Below are positions 10,989 to 22,639 of a stretch of 64,000 nt of DNA, piece by piece (position 1 is the first letter of the stretch; every line of letters starts with the position of its first letter). The position numbers and the translations under genes were made by a program. Origin of the DNA: Liquidambar formosana (Eukaryota; Streptophyta; Magnoliopsida; Saxifragales; Altingiaceae); contig CM077833.1 of NCBI GenBank assembly GCA_039720395.1, forward strand, positions 17,483,133-17,547,132, given 5' to 3'. The notes beneath the pieces are model-generated. The model was not told where the DNA came from. It saw only the letters and a program-made list of their open reading frames with translations, and did no database searches.

Positions 10989-12775
10989 GATGAGATTGGG
11001 GTGTAGCCTAATCGGATCCATTAACCAAAATAATCAACCCAATCCATTCCGTCCGGATCACAACTACAAAAATCCATATCCGAATTGTTTACTTTGAAAG
11101 CACAGTTTTGAGTTTTGAGTTTTGATTGCTTTGTTTGAACTTGTTTCTTTTCAAAACTTGTAGATCCTTCCACAGGGAAAGGAACCACAATGGAACCAAG
11201 AGAGAGAACAAGACTAGATTTACATAACATTTTCAGTTTTGGTGATCGCAGTGGCTGTGTTGGGAGGAAACAAGCCCTTAAACTAATGATTTGTAGGACA
11301 GGTATAATATTGTTGATCGCATCTGAAAGAGAGAAAGTCAGTGCCTTAAGTGGTGGTGCTGCAAAAATGGTGGTAGGTGAAGCCTGCTGCTACACCAGCT
11401 GCGAACCAAAGAAAGAGAGGAGCATTATCTAATCCCTGTCTCTTTTGTTCTTTAGAAAATACATAAACTCAAAGGCTACTAATACATTATCCATGATGAG
11501 TCTACCGGGCACAAAGGCACCTAATCTAACGTTGAAACTTTTTGTTTATAAAGTTTTTATATTGATCGTTGGATTTGTAGTAATCTAACGATGCACACAA
11601 TTTATAATTATTATATTATATAATATTTTTTCGGGCAGATCAGATTATTAACAAATCGGATTAGGCCCAATTCATTGTTGATTTGTTGAGTAAACAGATT
11701 GTTGGGTTTAGGCCCTTAAGGGGTTAAGCTGAATTCATATTTGATTTGTTAAGTAACCGGATTGTTAGATTTAGGCCCTTAATGGTTATCAGATTAAAAT
11801 ATTACCATATCTGACTGAACAAATTGAATTCGAATCGGATTTGAGCTAAAATTCAGTCCAATTGACAAGTCTAGCCCCACCACCCAAAAAAAAAAAAAAA
11901 AGAAAAGAAAAGGGAAAAGTAGGAGCACAGAAGCAAAAAACTCAAAAAGCCCTAATTATCACCATAGGATATGTCCATGTCCATAAGGCCTAAGCTATGA
12001 GTATCCAATCTGCAAAAGCAGTGAACAACGTTAGGATCGATGCAAAGTTTACGTGGACGAGCGTCTGGAGGATAAACGTGCAATGCCAAATACGTTTCGT
12101 AAGGCCATCCGTGGCACCCTGTGCTCGCCCCCTCTTTTTCTTACCAGACTAGATATTCCACACGTGCCACGTGAGTATTTTTAAATAATATTAGTTATAT
12201 AAAATAATAAATATATAAAGATTTTATATTTTTTCATAAAAGATAAAGTTTAAAATTCAAAAATACATTTTTTTTTATTATAATCAAAATTGTCAGTGAA
12301 AGATTAAAAACTTTTTAGATATACATTCAGAATTTTTTTCTTCATAAAACGGAACATTTAAAGAGTTTATATTCATATATATTATCATGCAATTTGATAG
12401 TTGCTCTAGGAAAAAGAATTTGAGTAAAAATCTATCTTTAATTTGTTAAGAGTTTGAGTTAAAATCAGACTTTCATTTGTTACCAAATAATAAGAATGTT
12501 TATTATGTGTTTCAATTAAAGGAATGATAGATGTGTATATTTTTTTAAAAAATAAGGATATATTGATCATTCAAAAGTTTTTCTAAGATTCAATCTTTTA
12601 TAAATAGGTAGATAGAATAGATACAGATAGATATAGATATACACCCTACAAGGCTACAACATTTGTCTGCCTAAAATGCTTCATCTATAATTGAGAAGTC
12701 CTCCGGCCCAAGGAAACTTCATCCCAACGCACTTGGACCTCATTAGAGCCTGATAGGGTCTCAACTCTCAATCTT
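10989..12775. repeat. Segmental duplication, copy 1
   Basis: Matches 20332-26865 in the same order: GGGGTGTAGCC... (10997/20340), the CACAACTACAAAAATCCATA stretch, GCAGTGGCTGTGTTGGGAGG (11249/25048), the AAAGCCCTAATTATCACCAT stretch (11948/26519) and the block around 12655-12772. Copy 1 lacks the LINE, the two MITEs and the SINE-like insert of copy 2 but carries its own Helitron (12149-12637). The bounds are where similarity fades by eye. Part of it (about 10975-11876) has TAGACTTGTCAA/TTGACAAGTCTA ends, so an older element may lie inside. No convincing gene is present; short frames at 11021-11432 and 12685-12879 have no recognisable product. Confidence 0.75.
12149..12637 (-). mobile_element. 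Short non-autonomous Helitron (489 bp)
   Basis: On the minus strand it begins A|TCTATATCTATCTGTATC, continues with a TAGAAAAACTTTTGA motif, and ends with hairpin CACGTGGCACGTG, spacer and CTAG|T. The second copy of the duplicated segment lacks it (26715-26755 reads straight across), showing insertion between A and T. It is the same family as 13167-14018, sharing the 5' end and the GAAAAACTTTTGA motif. No coding. Confidence 0.75.
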
Positions 12776-13166
12776 AAAGTTATGGGCCCACAGACCCAGC
12801 TGCAACTCCTAGAAGGCCTGCATGACAACACCCGGCTGGCGTAAACGTCTGCTGCAGCAATTAAAATTCTCATTTCCATCCAAACAACCCATCACTTACC
12901 CTTGTGCTCATGCATTTCCTCTACACTAAGGAATAAACAGGTGCTTTTCTTTTTCTTTTCTTTTTCTTTTTCTTTTTTCCCCTAAAATGATGGAATTTAA
13001 TAAGAAAAACCCATACACTAACAGGATGTGGATCTCATATTCAATATGAATAAGATAGTATTGCTCATTTAATAATCCAAAAATTATAACCGTTTGAAGA
13101 TGTTTTAATTTAAAATAATCCTTTGATCCGCTAATTTATTTGACTTGAATGTTTGAATCAGATAAA
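12638..13166. other. Flank between two Helitrons
   Basis: The first 140 bp belong to the segmental duplication; the rest is AT-rich with a CTTTTT repeat near 12944-12978. No gene seen. Confidence 0.5.
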
Positions 13167-14018
13167 TCTATATCTATATCTATATCTATACTACTTGTAA
13201 AAAGTTGAATGTGAGAAAAACTTTTGATTGACTAATATACTCTTATTTTAAATTTTAAATACATAACCATCCGTCTGCACACTTTTAATCTTATTGTAGT
13301 TGAATAAATGATAACTACTATTGTAGTAAAGTTTATATAGGAGACATCTATACTCTTGTAGTTAACTTATGTAGGAAACATCTCTCTTTGTATTTTATAG
13401 GAGTTCTATGCAGGGTCATTATTTAGTTTTTTTCATCATGAATGAATGTTTCTCCACCAAAACTTTAGAGGAAATAACAAGATTTATTGGTTTTCAATCG
13501 CTAGAGGTTAGAATTTGGTAAGTTTGAATGATTTTTTTCTCTATAACATGTATGATGATCATTTCATGATTATAATATACTTACGAAATTCATCAATGTT
13601 ACTTTGAGCTGTGCAAATAGCTTATTTATTTTATTTTATTTTACTCGAACTTATCAATTATCAAAATATAATACCTTCAACTTATTAAGGAACGACATTT
13701 TTGTAAAGTGGTGATAACACATATCTTCAATAATGATTAATTTTTTTATTTAAATTTTTATTTCAAATTGTTGAAGTTTTGTGGTTAATCAATATAATAT
13801 TGTGTTACTATATATTATTGGGAATTATTATATTCTAAATTTATTTGTGACTAACTTAAAATTTTTCAAATTAGTTATACTACTCACCATAAGTTTCATT
13901 AGAAGTAAAAATCTAACCAAACCGATATTAATATCTAATTCTTTAAAAATTATTATTTCATTTATATTTCATATTATTGAAAAATAACCACGTGCAACGC
14001 ACATGTGCCTACATCTAG
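13167..14018 (+). mobile_element. Non-autonomous Helitron (852 bp)
   Basis: Starts after A with TCTATATCTATATCTATA, followed by GTGAGAAAAACTTTTGATTG. Ends with hairpin ACGTGCAACGCACATGT, a short spacer and CTAG, then host T. Terminal structure and A/T target fit a Helitron. The TATATC repeat leaves the first few bases uncertain. It has no Rep/helicase frame; the AT-rich open frame at 13781-13987 is not a known protein. Confidence 0.75.
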
Positions 14019-15826
14019 TAATAAGTAAGTAAATGAGTTAATGTCATGTTGTTAGGACAATCGCGTTAACCCAAAGACAACCCAACTCAATCTAATTATT
14101 AAACAAGTTACACCGGTCGTGTCATGTTTACCTATTTAATAAAAAGGTCATGTTCAAGTTAGAAAAATTGATAGGATTACTTAATGGGTTGTGTTTGGGA
14201 TGACCCATTTACTTGAATACTTATACCTTGGTATGATACAAACACAACCTGCTAACCCGAATTGCTGGCTCACCTCTTCTTTCTCTCTTTCTCTCTCTCT
14301 CTCTAGATTCCTCATTCCACAATGAAAGTTCCCTCATGATTAAATTCATCAGACTCTATCTCCATTCAATCATGTGAACGTTCAACAGATGCAATTGTTT
14401 ACTGAGTTCCATCTTTTCAAATGGCTACTCCTTCTCTTGCTCTCAGAAAATAGTCACTAATTTTGTTGTGAGTGCGCGTGAGACATTGGCGGTGAAGAAA
14501 TCAATCTCTAAATTCTGGGAGTGGGCGTAGGAGATTGGATGGTAAGGATAAAAGCAATTGCGAGAAGAGGGATGAATTAGGGTTGCTTCCTTGTTGCCTC
14601 CCAAAGGCAATATATATATATATATTTATTTATTTATTTATTTATTTTTAAACTGTGGAATTGCCCCTACTTGGAAGTAAAATGCAATCCAGAACAATTC
14701 AGCGGATTTAGTTTCATTAAAATGTAAAAACTAACTTAACATCAGAGTTTTTTACCATGGTAACCCTTTTAATAAAACAATTTACCATCATGACATGACT
14801 AATAAACATTTTTACCAAAATAACCCAATTTCTATCACAGATGCGCCACGTGGATTGGTGATCCCACATGGCCACGTGTGCAAACACATACACACGGGAA
14901 TTTTTTCCTCTGCCATGAAGATCTTACCATACCATGAAGCATGGCTTGATACATTGAAATAAAAGTGATCAGACGGAAGTTATTGTGATCCGACGGCTCA
15001 AAAATATTTTCTTTTTTTCGTTTTGGGAAAACTAACTTGTTTAAACGGCATCATTTCATCCTCTTCTCTAATATGGATTGCCAACGAAGGTTGTGGATTG
15101 TTTTGTCGGCGTAACTCTATTTTTCTGGTGATATTAGTTGAATACCATATATAGATTTGAGTTAGAGAAATCGTTTCCCTTTGGACCGAATCCAGCTTCC
15201 AGTTCACATTCGGCAGCCAAAGCTTGACTACTTACGGCTACCTACTTGAGTTGGGTATAATCCGTAAAGTGGTAAATATCTTATATCTCTCTTTCTCTCT
15301 CTTCTCTCTTTCTATATATACATCCATGGGTATGAAACACTAAAGTTTCTGTGAGTTTTGATAAGCTAATATATAGGTATGAAGAACACTCAATTTTTTG
15401 TGTTTTGATCTATTGGTACGTTTGGATGAGGGATTTGGATTGAGATGGGATTTTAACTTCATCCACATCTACTGTTACTACCGTGATTTGGCAATGTAAC
15501 AACGTGAATCGACAATTTGAACTAAAGAGTTATCAGGAATAACCAATGAGAATGTTCCATTAACCACACAAATTCTATTCATATAAGAAGTTTTACCAAA
15601 TCCCCGTCCTCAAAATAACCACTTCGCGTTGGAGGGCTGGTTTTATCAGACAATGGAGTGGAAATTTGTCCTCCCCACCGTATAGTGTCTGCGGAATGAC
15701 CCAAACTTGTGAATATTGAATTTGGCTAGTACCCAACCACATTATTGCTTGGATTCAAAAAGAGCCACCAAAGTCCGATGACATTTTCCTAACATGAAAC
15801 GACATAAGAGTGTAAGATTATAGAGA
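14019..15826. other. Non-genic stretch with microsatellites
   Basis: Contains a CT-rich run (about 14278-14306), TA plus TTTA repeats (about 14611-14646) and another CT run (about 15286-15310). 14820-14900 has two CCACGTG E/G-box cores. No gene or firm transposon boundary recognised. Confidence 0.5.
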
Positions 15827-16628
15827 CGCTACACATGGCTTGATGGAGACGCAACTCTACCATGATGGTAGTATCGTGCCACCACCTACTCCTTAGCCTC
15901 ACATGGCAATATACTAATATCTTGTTGTGATAGTTTTACATTTTTTTTTTCTTCATGTTACTTAAATTTCTTACCATCTAATGAATTCCAGGATGAGACT
16001 GATGAGATTATAGAGATACTGCCTAGCCATTTGACTAGAGATATATATAAGTGCACGTTCAATGCACGTACGCACATGAGTAATGCACGTATGTGCACGT
16101 TCAATGCACGTGCTATGCACTAACGTGAATGCCCCCGTATTTCCTAATCCCAATTTTGGAATTATTTTCCTTATTTTAAATTACTTTCCCACAACTCATT
16201 TTTATTCTGATTTCACATAACTTTAGACACTGCATATGGACTGATGGAGATGCCACTCCACAATGATCGCAGTATCCCACCACCTACTCTTCAACCTCAC
16301 ATCTTAATATACTAATACCATGTCGTGATAATATTATAATTTTTTTCTATACATTACTTAAATTTCTTACCATCAAATGAATTCTAGGTTGAGATTGATG
16401 ATATTATAGAGATATTGTCTAGCCATCCGATGGGAGATCTAGGTATTCCTTGCTCCAAGTTTTGATGATAATGTTAAAATTAAGTTAAATCTTTTATTTT
16501 TAATTACTTTTCCTCACATCACTTTTCAAAATATGATTTTGCATAACTTTAGACACCGCACCTGCCTACTGGAGATGCCACTCCCTCATGATGGTAGTAT
16601 TGTGCCACCACCTGTTCCTCAATCTCAC
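15827..16628 (+). repeat. Degenerate tandem array, about 400-bp unit, 2.3 copies
   Basis: The unit includes a ...TGATGGAGA.GC.ACTC.. stretch, CCACCACCTACTC, TACTAATA, TTACTTAAATTTCTTACCAT and ATTATAGAGATA. Copy 1 is about 15827-16034, copy 2 about 16228-16440, and a partial copy 3 about 16550-16628 that runs directly into the receptor-kinase fragment. The spacer between copies 1 and 2 carries the GCACGT-rich stretch at 16049-16117. Confidence 0.75.
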
Positions 16629-17265
16629 ACTGTAGCTCTACTTGTGCACAATTTTCATTATAGCTCTACTTGTGCACAATTTTCTTGAGAAGTGCATGAT
16701 AGGAAACTTTAGATTTAAATTTCTGCAAAATAACTCAGCTGCATCACACATTTAGCCTACATTAATGATTTCGATTTCAACTATCTAAAATAGGCTATTA
16801 TTTTTTTCCAATGCATGCCACTTACAACAAAATTGGGCACTATTGAAAATCTGTGTAACTCATCACCAATTCTAACTAGTCTTGTCAATTAGTTCAAATA
16901 TAAACAATCAAAATTAAAGGATGCAATAGGGAAAAAATACTAAAACACTCAACACTCTACCTTCATAATAAAGCCTGACATCATACTCACTATATTGAAT
17001 TTAATAGAAACCAACTCACCTCGACCTCGACAACTGCCTCCCAATGCATAAATATCTGAGTTGTTATAGAACTTGTACGTGGAGAACCTTAGGTAAAAAC
17101 CAGCATTCAACACTCATGCCTTCATCCTTCAAAAGACATGTCTTAATGTTGGATACTCCACTCTTCAAACACCTCCCACATTCACTCGCATTTTCATATT
17201 CCCAACATTGTGCGAGCCTATACACACATAAATTTTCAAGGCCTATGTGGTTTATGAGAAGTATT
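16625..17265 (-). pseudogene. Cysteine-rich receptor-like kinase (DUF26) fragment
   Basis: The minus strand from about 17265 encodes part of a second DUF26/Gnk2 domain, with LAQCWEYENASECGRCLKSG and the C-rich spacing typical of CRK extracellular regions. It then passes through the same GGTCGAG|GTGAGTTGG exon-1 donor and intron-1 sequence (GAGTTATTTTGCAGAAATTT, TTGTGCACAAGTAGAGCTA) as the pseudogene at 29822-31190. A frameshift after the KDEG segment breaks the frame. There is no signal peptide, transmembrane or kinase part, so it is a duplicated scrap carrying both exon and intron. Confidence 0.8.
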
Positions 17266-17567
17266 TTGGGTAACAATGGCAAAAAGGTTGGGACATGCAT
17301 ATTCCCCCTTTTTTGCTTCAACCCGAAACATCATTTATGGGGAAATATCTATGCTAACACCCTTCACAAGACCTCCAAGCAGTTCACCGGGGTCGAAAAA
17401 GAGCTCTACCTTAATGATTTTCTTGTGTTCATCCACCTGCATTGGAGCTTGTACCTCGTATATTAGTGGGTTTCAGGTACAATAGGCCAATCTACAAGGT
17501 GTAACAACAAATGCATGGTTTTTTCTGTGATCATGCGGGATAGTCCAAGGTATCCCACACAAAAACA

Positions 17568-17570
<3 letters not shown>
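17266..17570. other. Unassigned stretch
   Basis: Open frames run through here as extensions of the DUF26 fragment or antisense to it. No independent gene is supported. Confidence 0.4.

Positions 17571-17606
<36 letters not shown>
17571..17606 (+). repeat. CA/TA compound microsatellite
   Basis: An uninterrupted CA run followed by TATATATA, immediately left of the MITE at 17612. Confidence 0.9.
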
Positions 17607-17611
<5 letters not shown>

Positions 17612-17941
17612 GAGTCTCCTTCTTATGAGGTTAACCTAACTTAACTTACCCTCCAAAACTCTATCTCTGATTTTTATTTTTCAAAACCAACCGTTAGATT
17701 AGATGTACTTCATGTGAGAGTCATGCATACCAAAAATTAAGTTGATTCGAGATTAAAAACTATTTCATTCATAAATGTCCAAAACGAGCAATTGTCATTG
17801 ATTAAAAAATGTAATTTTTAGATCGAATAGCAATCACTCTCGAAATTTTTGGTATGCATCACTTACATGATAAGATTATCTAATCCAACGGTTGATTTCG
17901 TAAAATATGAATCACATGTATAATTTTGGACATAAGAAGAG

Positions 17942-17946
<5 letters not shown>
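17612..17946. mobile_element. Fold-back MITE flanked by microsatellites
   Basis: Ends: left GAGTCTCCTTCTTATG, right reverse complement GAGTCCTCTTCTTATG. The inverted similarity extends about 130 bp inward, including the ATGCATACCAAAAATT segment on the left and its inverse on the right. It is bounded by CA/TA and CT/TA microsatellites, which obscure any target duplication. No coding. Confidence 0.65.

Positions 17947-18007
<61 letters not shown>
17943..18007 (+). repeat. CT/TA compound microsatellite
   Basis: A long CT run then a TA run. Translations of it (RERERE or SLSLSL with IYIYIY) are artefacts, not proteins. Confidence 0.9.
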
Positions 18008-18560
18008 TTGAATGCAAACCGTCTGGGTTAGATTGCACAATTGGGAGCCGTGCGTGGATTTCATGTGCACACACATATTTGCCACACACAGCCCCTTACC
18101 TGTACGTACGATCCCATCCGGTACAGTCTGCACCTGATCATTCTCATATATATAGATATAGTATATACACATGCAACACACAAACATGTACACAAATCAT
18201 AATTCCGTTAATGCATAAAAGTAACAATAAATCTAAATCAAAATGGTACTATTATATATATGGATAGAAAAAAAAAAAAAAAAACCTATTCTTCTTGGGA
18301 AGGAGTTTTTTTTGTTGAGCTTACAGCATTCACATTCAGTGCCATTATTTACCAAAATAAAAAACAATAGATATAAATTAGGTAATTTTCACAAACTAAT
18401 CAACCTGACATATAAACACATATCGGGGCTAAGCCATTGTGCGCTTGCCTCCTCTTAGCAAAATAGGTTGATGGGAAGCCGGCCCCCTCCTGTTGCAATG
18501 GTGAAAAGAAGGATAGCCAATGTGATCATGACATTGTAGGTGCTTACGATGGGTGGATGG

Positions 18561-18775
18561 ATATATATATATATATACACACACATCAGGTTAGCACGTG
18601 TTGATATAAGTTATATCAGCACCATACATTGACAGTTGTACCTCTTGTATTGGCCTAATGTATCTCTTAACCTGCTAATTAATGCATGAGGTACAACCCC
18701 TAATGCGAGTGTTGATATAAGTTATATCAGCACGTGCTTACCTGATCATCATCTTATATATATGTGTGTGTGTGT
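18561..18775. mobile_element. MITE with GTTGATATAAGTTATATCAG repeats
   Basis: Left arm contains CATCAGGTTAGCACGTGTTG then ATATAAGTTATATCAGCA; the right arm carries the inverse, GTGTTGATATAAGTTATATC then AGCACGTGCTTACCTGAT. Both ends carry TA/CA runs. The motif GATATAAGTTATATC is itself an imperfect palindrome. No coding. Confidence 0.6.
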
Positions 18776-20331
18776 TACTTCCCTCGGTTTTGGTGGCATA
18801 GCCCGTTGCAAAAGCTCCCCATTTTTTGATCCATTTCTTTAGTCGTTTACGGAGTCCAATTGAAGGGGAGGTAAGAATTGAAACTGGTTAATTTAATTAA
18901 AAATTGTTAAATTGAATACTATATTAATAACCTTATGATGTGGGAATACCAATGGTTATTATTGCAACATTTGGGAAATGTGATATAAATTTAATAGGGT
19001 ATTTTGATGATACAATGACACCATTATGATATCCTATGATAAGAAATTGTAACGGTCTCTAATGTGAGCAATATTCATTGCAAGATACAACTCTTAGATT
19101 GTAACTTTTAGATTGTAGTGTAACAATCCATAATGTGAGGCTGCCAATGTTATGAGGGATTTGAACCATTATTCTCATGTATTAATTGACACAATATGAT
19201 AGTAACGGTTTGGCTGCCACTTTAGAAAGAAAGCATAATTTAATTTTCATATATGCTGTTAAATGCTAATAATGGCCTTATAAGGATTTTGATTTTTTTT
19301 TTTGGTCAAAAAAATAAAAATAAAAATAATAATAGTACAAACCACATGACATGGCTCAATATGAGAGAGAAAAATGTATAGGCATAGTGCCACGGGTTAG
19401 TTGGCATGAGGCCATGTATATAGACCTTTATTTAGGGGGAACTTGGACATACAGGTTTAAGTGGGCTATCAAGGGTTTGTCACAGGCCTCGTGTGCCTTG
19501 CATGAGCATTTGGCTTGGGTTTGGCCTCGCCTACAAAATCGCGTGGTTGTATATGCACAGGATAATGGCAACGTACACCTAGCCTGTCAGTTGCTGTCGA
19601 GTATGATTACTTACATATATGTTTAGCATGTCAAGCGTTTTGTACTTTATGTGGATGTAGGATATACGTGCTATGCCTTTAGACATCCCATTTTTGTCTC
19701 TCCTATGGAAAGTTGTGCTATTGAGATTGGGTACGAGAGGTTAGTAAGTTTCAGATTGGAATTATATTCTTAAAGACCTTTTCGTATAAATGTGCTGAAA
19801 ATATATATATATATATATATTCTCAAACCAAAAAAGGGATTGTTACTTGTTTTGTAGTAATTGGTTTGTTCTAATTTCTTAAGACTTTACTTTAAACTTT
19901 TAAAGCAGATTATTATTATTTATTATTTATTTTTTTATTGAAAAAAGAGTAAACAAAATTAATAAATGTTGTTGAAAATAGTTACTCTTACCTTTTACCT
20001 TTGTAAATGAAATTAATTTAGTAATATATATTGTAAAATGTATTCTGAGACCTAAATATTGAGTTTCTTATTATTTACACAGTGCGCTGCAACCTGTTTT
20101 GATACTTCTAACCATTTTATTTGTTCTAGATTAGTTTGTTATGCTTGTTTTATGCTTCCAATGTGATTGCCCTATTTTTTTGGATTTTTCTATCATTTTT
20201 TCAGATATTTTTTAGACTTCTTTCATACGTAATGTTGCGTCTCACCTGAGATGTGACGAGACAGTCGCAACCATGATGACCGTGACCGTTGCATGACAAC
20301 GTCCGAGACCGTGACTTTGAACCATGTACGG
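18776..20331. other. Non-genic stretch between MITE and duplicated segment
   Basis: AT-rich, with a TA repeat at about 19801-19821. The open frame at 19351-19626 has no recognised domain. No firm feature. Confidence 0.5.
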
Positions 20332-20559
20332 ATCGGACTGGGGTGTAGCCTTATCCGATCCATTAACCAAAATGATTAACCCCATTCATTCCGTACGGAT
20401 CACAACTACAAAAATCCATATCCGATTTGTTTACTTAGAAAGCACAGTTTTGAGTTTTGATTGCTTTGTTTGAACTTGTTTCTTTTCAAAACTTATTAAT
20501 CCTTCCACAAGGAAAGGAACCACAATGGAACCAAGAGAGAGAACAAGAGAAAGGTGATT

Positions 20560-20568
20560 GCAGTGGCT
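20560..20568 (+). repeat. LINE target-site duplication, left
   Basis: GCAGTGGCT directly precedes the T run (minus-strand poly(A)) of the LINE and recurs at 25048-25056 on its other side. Copy 1 has it once (11249-11257). Confidence 0.85.
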
Positions 20569-20950
20569 TTTTTTTTTTTTTTTTTTGGATAAGTGAGATA
20601 TATATTCCAAAAGAAAAGCCAATGAGCTAAATATACAAGAAACCAAACAAGTCCGACTTGGAAGCGATCGAAAAAATCACCTCTCATTGAACACATCCCA
20701 GTAAGCTTAACAAAAGAAAAGCTTACTAGACTGTGTTAAGGAGAGAGAAATAAAAAGAAACCCCACACCCCGGGTAAGGCAAACAACTCAAAAATTATAG
20801 TGAATTCCAAAATTGGAACAGAAGGATCTATTTCCATCATTGTCAGGAATATGCTTGAAGCTCATTGCTTGAAATCTCACATCTTCCGTTATAGAGGAGA
20901 TAATACTGTCTAGGGAACTAAAAGCATTGTCATGAATTCTCCTATCTCTT

Positions 20951-21374
20951 TCACACCATAAATGATAAATGGTGGCAGCCTAAAGATGTTTTCTTGATAA
21001 TGGAGCCAAAAGAGTTTCCTCTAAGATAGTGTTTAGCCCATAACAGCTCATTCAACCAAAATCTTGGCTGTTTGAAAACACAACATTTCCTAAGAATCTT
21101 CCTCCAAACCGTAGCAGCAAAGTGACATTCAAAAAGAGGTTGTCTCGACTCTACATAGGGTGGTGACAACAAACACAGGTTGTTGTCGAAGCAATACCCC
21201 AAGAAAGCAATTTATCTCTCGTAGTTAGACGATTGAGAATGGTTAGCCACAATATAAAGGCATGCCTGTGAATAGTTTTGGGAAACCAGACGATTTTAAA
21301 CCAATTAACTTCTGGGGATCTCAGTCTAATGGAATTCCAAGTAGAGATAGTACTAAAGCAACAAGAAGGGAGGA
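20951..21374 (-). pseudogene. LINE ORF2 C-terminal zinc-knuckle (zf-RVT) part
   Basis: The minus strand encodes WNSIRLRSPEVNWFKIVWFP, then HAFILWLTILNRLTTRDKLL and, after a frame change, ESRQPLFECHFAATVWRKI: the plant zf-RVT domain (C-x2-C...H/C-type) that follows reverse transcriptase in L1 elements. It is cut from the upstream part by the insert at 21375-22639. Stops beyond 20951 end the reading frame before the poly(A). Confidence 0.85.
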
Positions 21375-22639
21375 TGTTGGCCCAAATAATCAACCCTAGA
21401 GGGGGGTGAATTGGGTTGATGCAAAATAAATGGAACTTTAAAAACTTTTGCAAATATAGTAAATTAAACAATGATGTAAATAGCACAATTAATGAAAGTA
21501 AATAAATGAGAGAGAGTTAGAGAAATCAAACACAAGATATAACGAGGTTCGGCTCTCTCGCCTACGTCGTCGCCTTCAAGAACTTCGCTTGAGGATTCCA
21601 AATCCACTAACCAATCTCCTTCACGGGTGGAGATCAAACCTTTCACCAATCTACTTGCGAGTGTAGATCAAACCTTTACAATAAACAAATTCCCTTTACT
21701 CAATAAGGGTTATGCCCAACCCTCAATCTCTCATAAAGATAGATATGAATTTATAGTACAACAACAAATCCCTCTTGATAGGGTGAATGAAGAATTAAGC
21801 TCAATCTAATATGATATGGACAATGAAAGCTCAAGTATGTGAATCTAGGGCTTGATAATGGGTAGGAAGAGTATAATCTTTTTCCCTTTGTTAATCCATC
21901 CTTCTAAAGTGTTTGAGATACCTTTTATATAGCCTTGGATGGTTTATGACCGTTTGGTAGCAGCCCTTTCAAAAATAGAGCCGTTGGAGCACTTTTTGGG
22001 GCTTAAAAAACGAGCCGTTTTTCTGTAAGAACGAGGATTTCAGACGTTTTAAATCCATTTTAGACGTCTTAAATCATTTCAGACGTCTTAAATATCCAGA
22101 TAGTAAGTATAAGGGGCCTGTGGACAAGACTCAATTTCAGACGTCCTAAATCATTTCAGACTGTCTTATTTAGGCGTCTTAAACATTTTAGACGTCTTAA
22201 ACCTTTCAGACGTCTTATTCAGGCGTCTTAAACTTTTCAGACTGTCTTATTTAGGCGTCTTAAATCCAGAAAGCAAGATATAGGCTATTTTCCAACTCTA
22301 AGTCCATAAATGATTTTACAAGTAAAATTTAGGACTTCTTAGTATCATGATCTATGGTATATAGATTTTATAGTCATTGAGCTTTCATCATTCAACTATT
22401 TACATAAAATCCTAATTCTCACCAAAATACCCAATTTTTCAATATCTCCAAATCCTTCACTTCATGGGGTTATTGAGAGTTGAATCTTCTCTTCCTTAAG
22501 GCTCTTTGCTTCTCTTGTTTTCTTTGGCTTTCTTCTTATGATAACACATTTGAGCATAGAAAAAACCTAGCTTCTAATGATAAACTCAAATGATAAATAT
22601 TAGTTCATAATCATCAATGCTTTGTTATCATCAAAATCA
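21375..22639 (-). mobile_element. LTR-like insertion (solo LTR candidate) inside the LINE, copy A
   Basis: About 1.26 kb that interrupts LINE coding (VWSPSISLKVSF | STISTWNSIR). Ends are TGTTGGCCCAAATAATCAAC and TTGTTATCATCAAAATCA, so TG...CA. On the minus strand a TATA box GGCTATATAAAAGG (21921-21934) follows an array of GACGTC palindromes. This is the U3-TATA-R-U5 order of an LTR, hence the solo-LTR reading. The 5-bp target duplication is not evident, so element class is inferred. A conserved stretch CCCTAGAGGGGGGTGAATTG near the end matches copy B at 35966-35992. No protein coding. Confidence 0.5.
22039..22266. repeat. Array of TCAGACGTCTTAAA-type palindromic motifs
   Basis: About ten irregularly spaced variants of CAGACGTCTTAAA / AGGCGTCTTAAA / CAGACTGTCTTATT. 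The core AGACGTCT is a perfect 8-bp palindrome. It lies upstream (minus strand) of the TATA box at 21921-21934. Confidence 0.85.

Noticed and set aside
17912..18267. Open frames encoding RERERE/SLSLSL/IYIYIY peptides
   Set aside because: Pure microsatellite translation on both strands.
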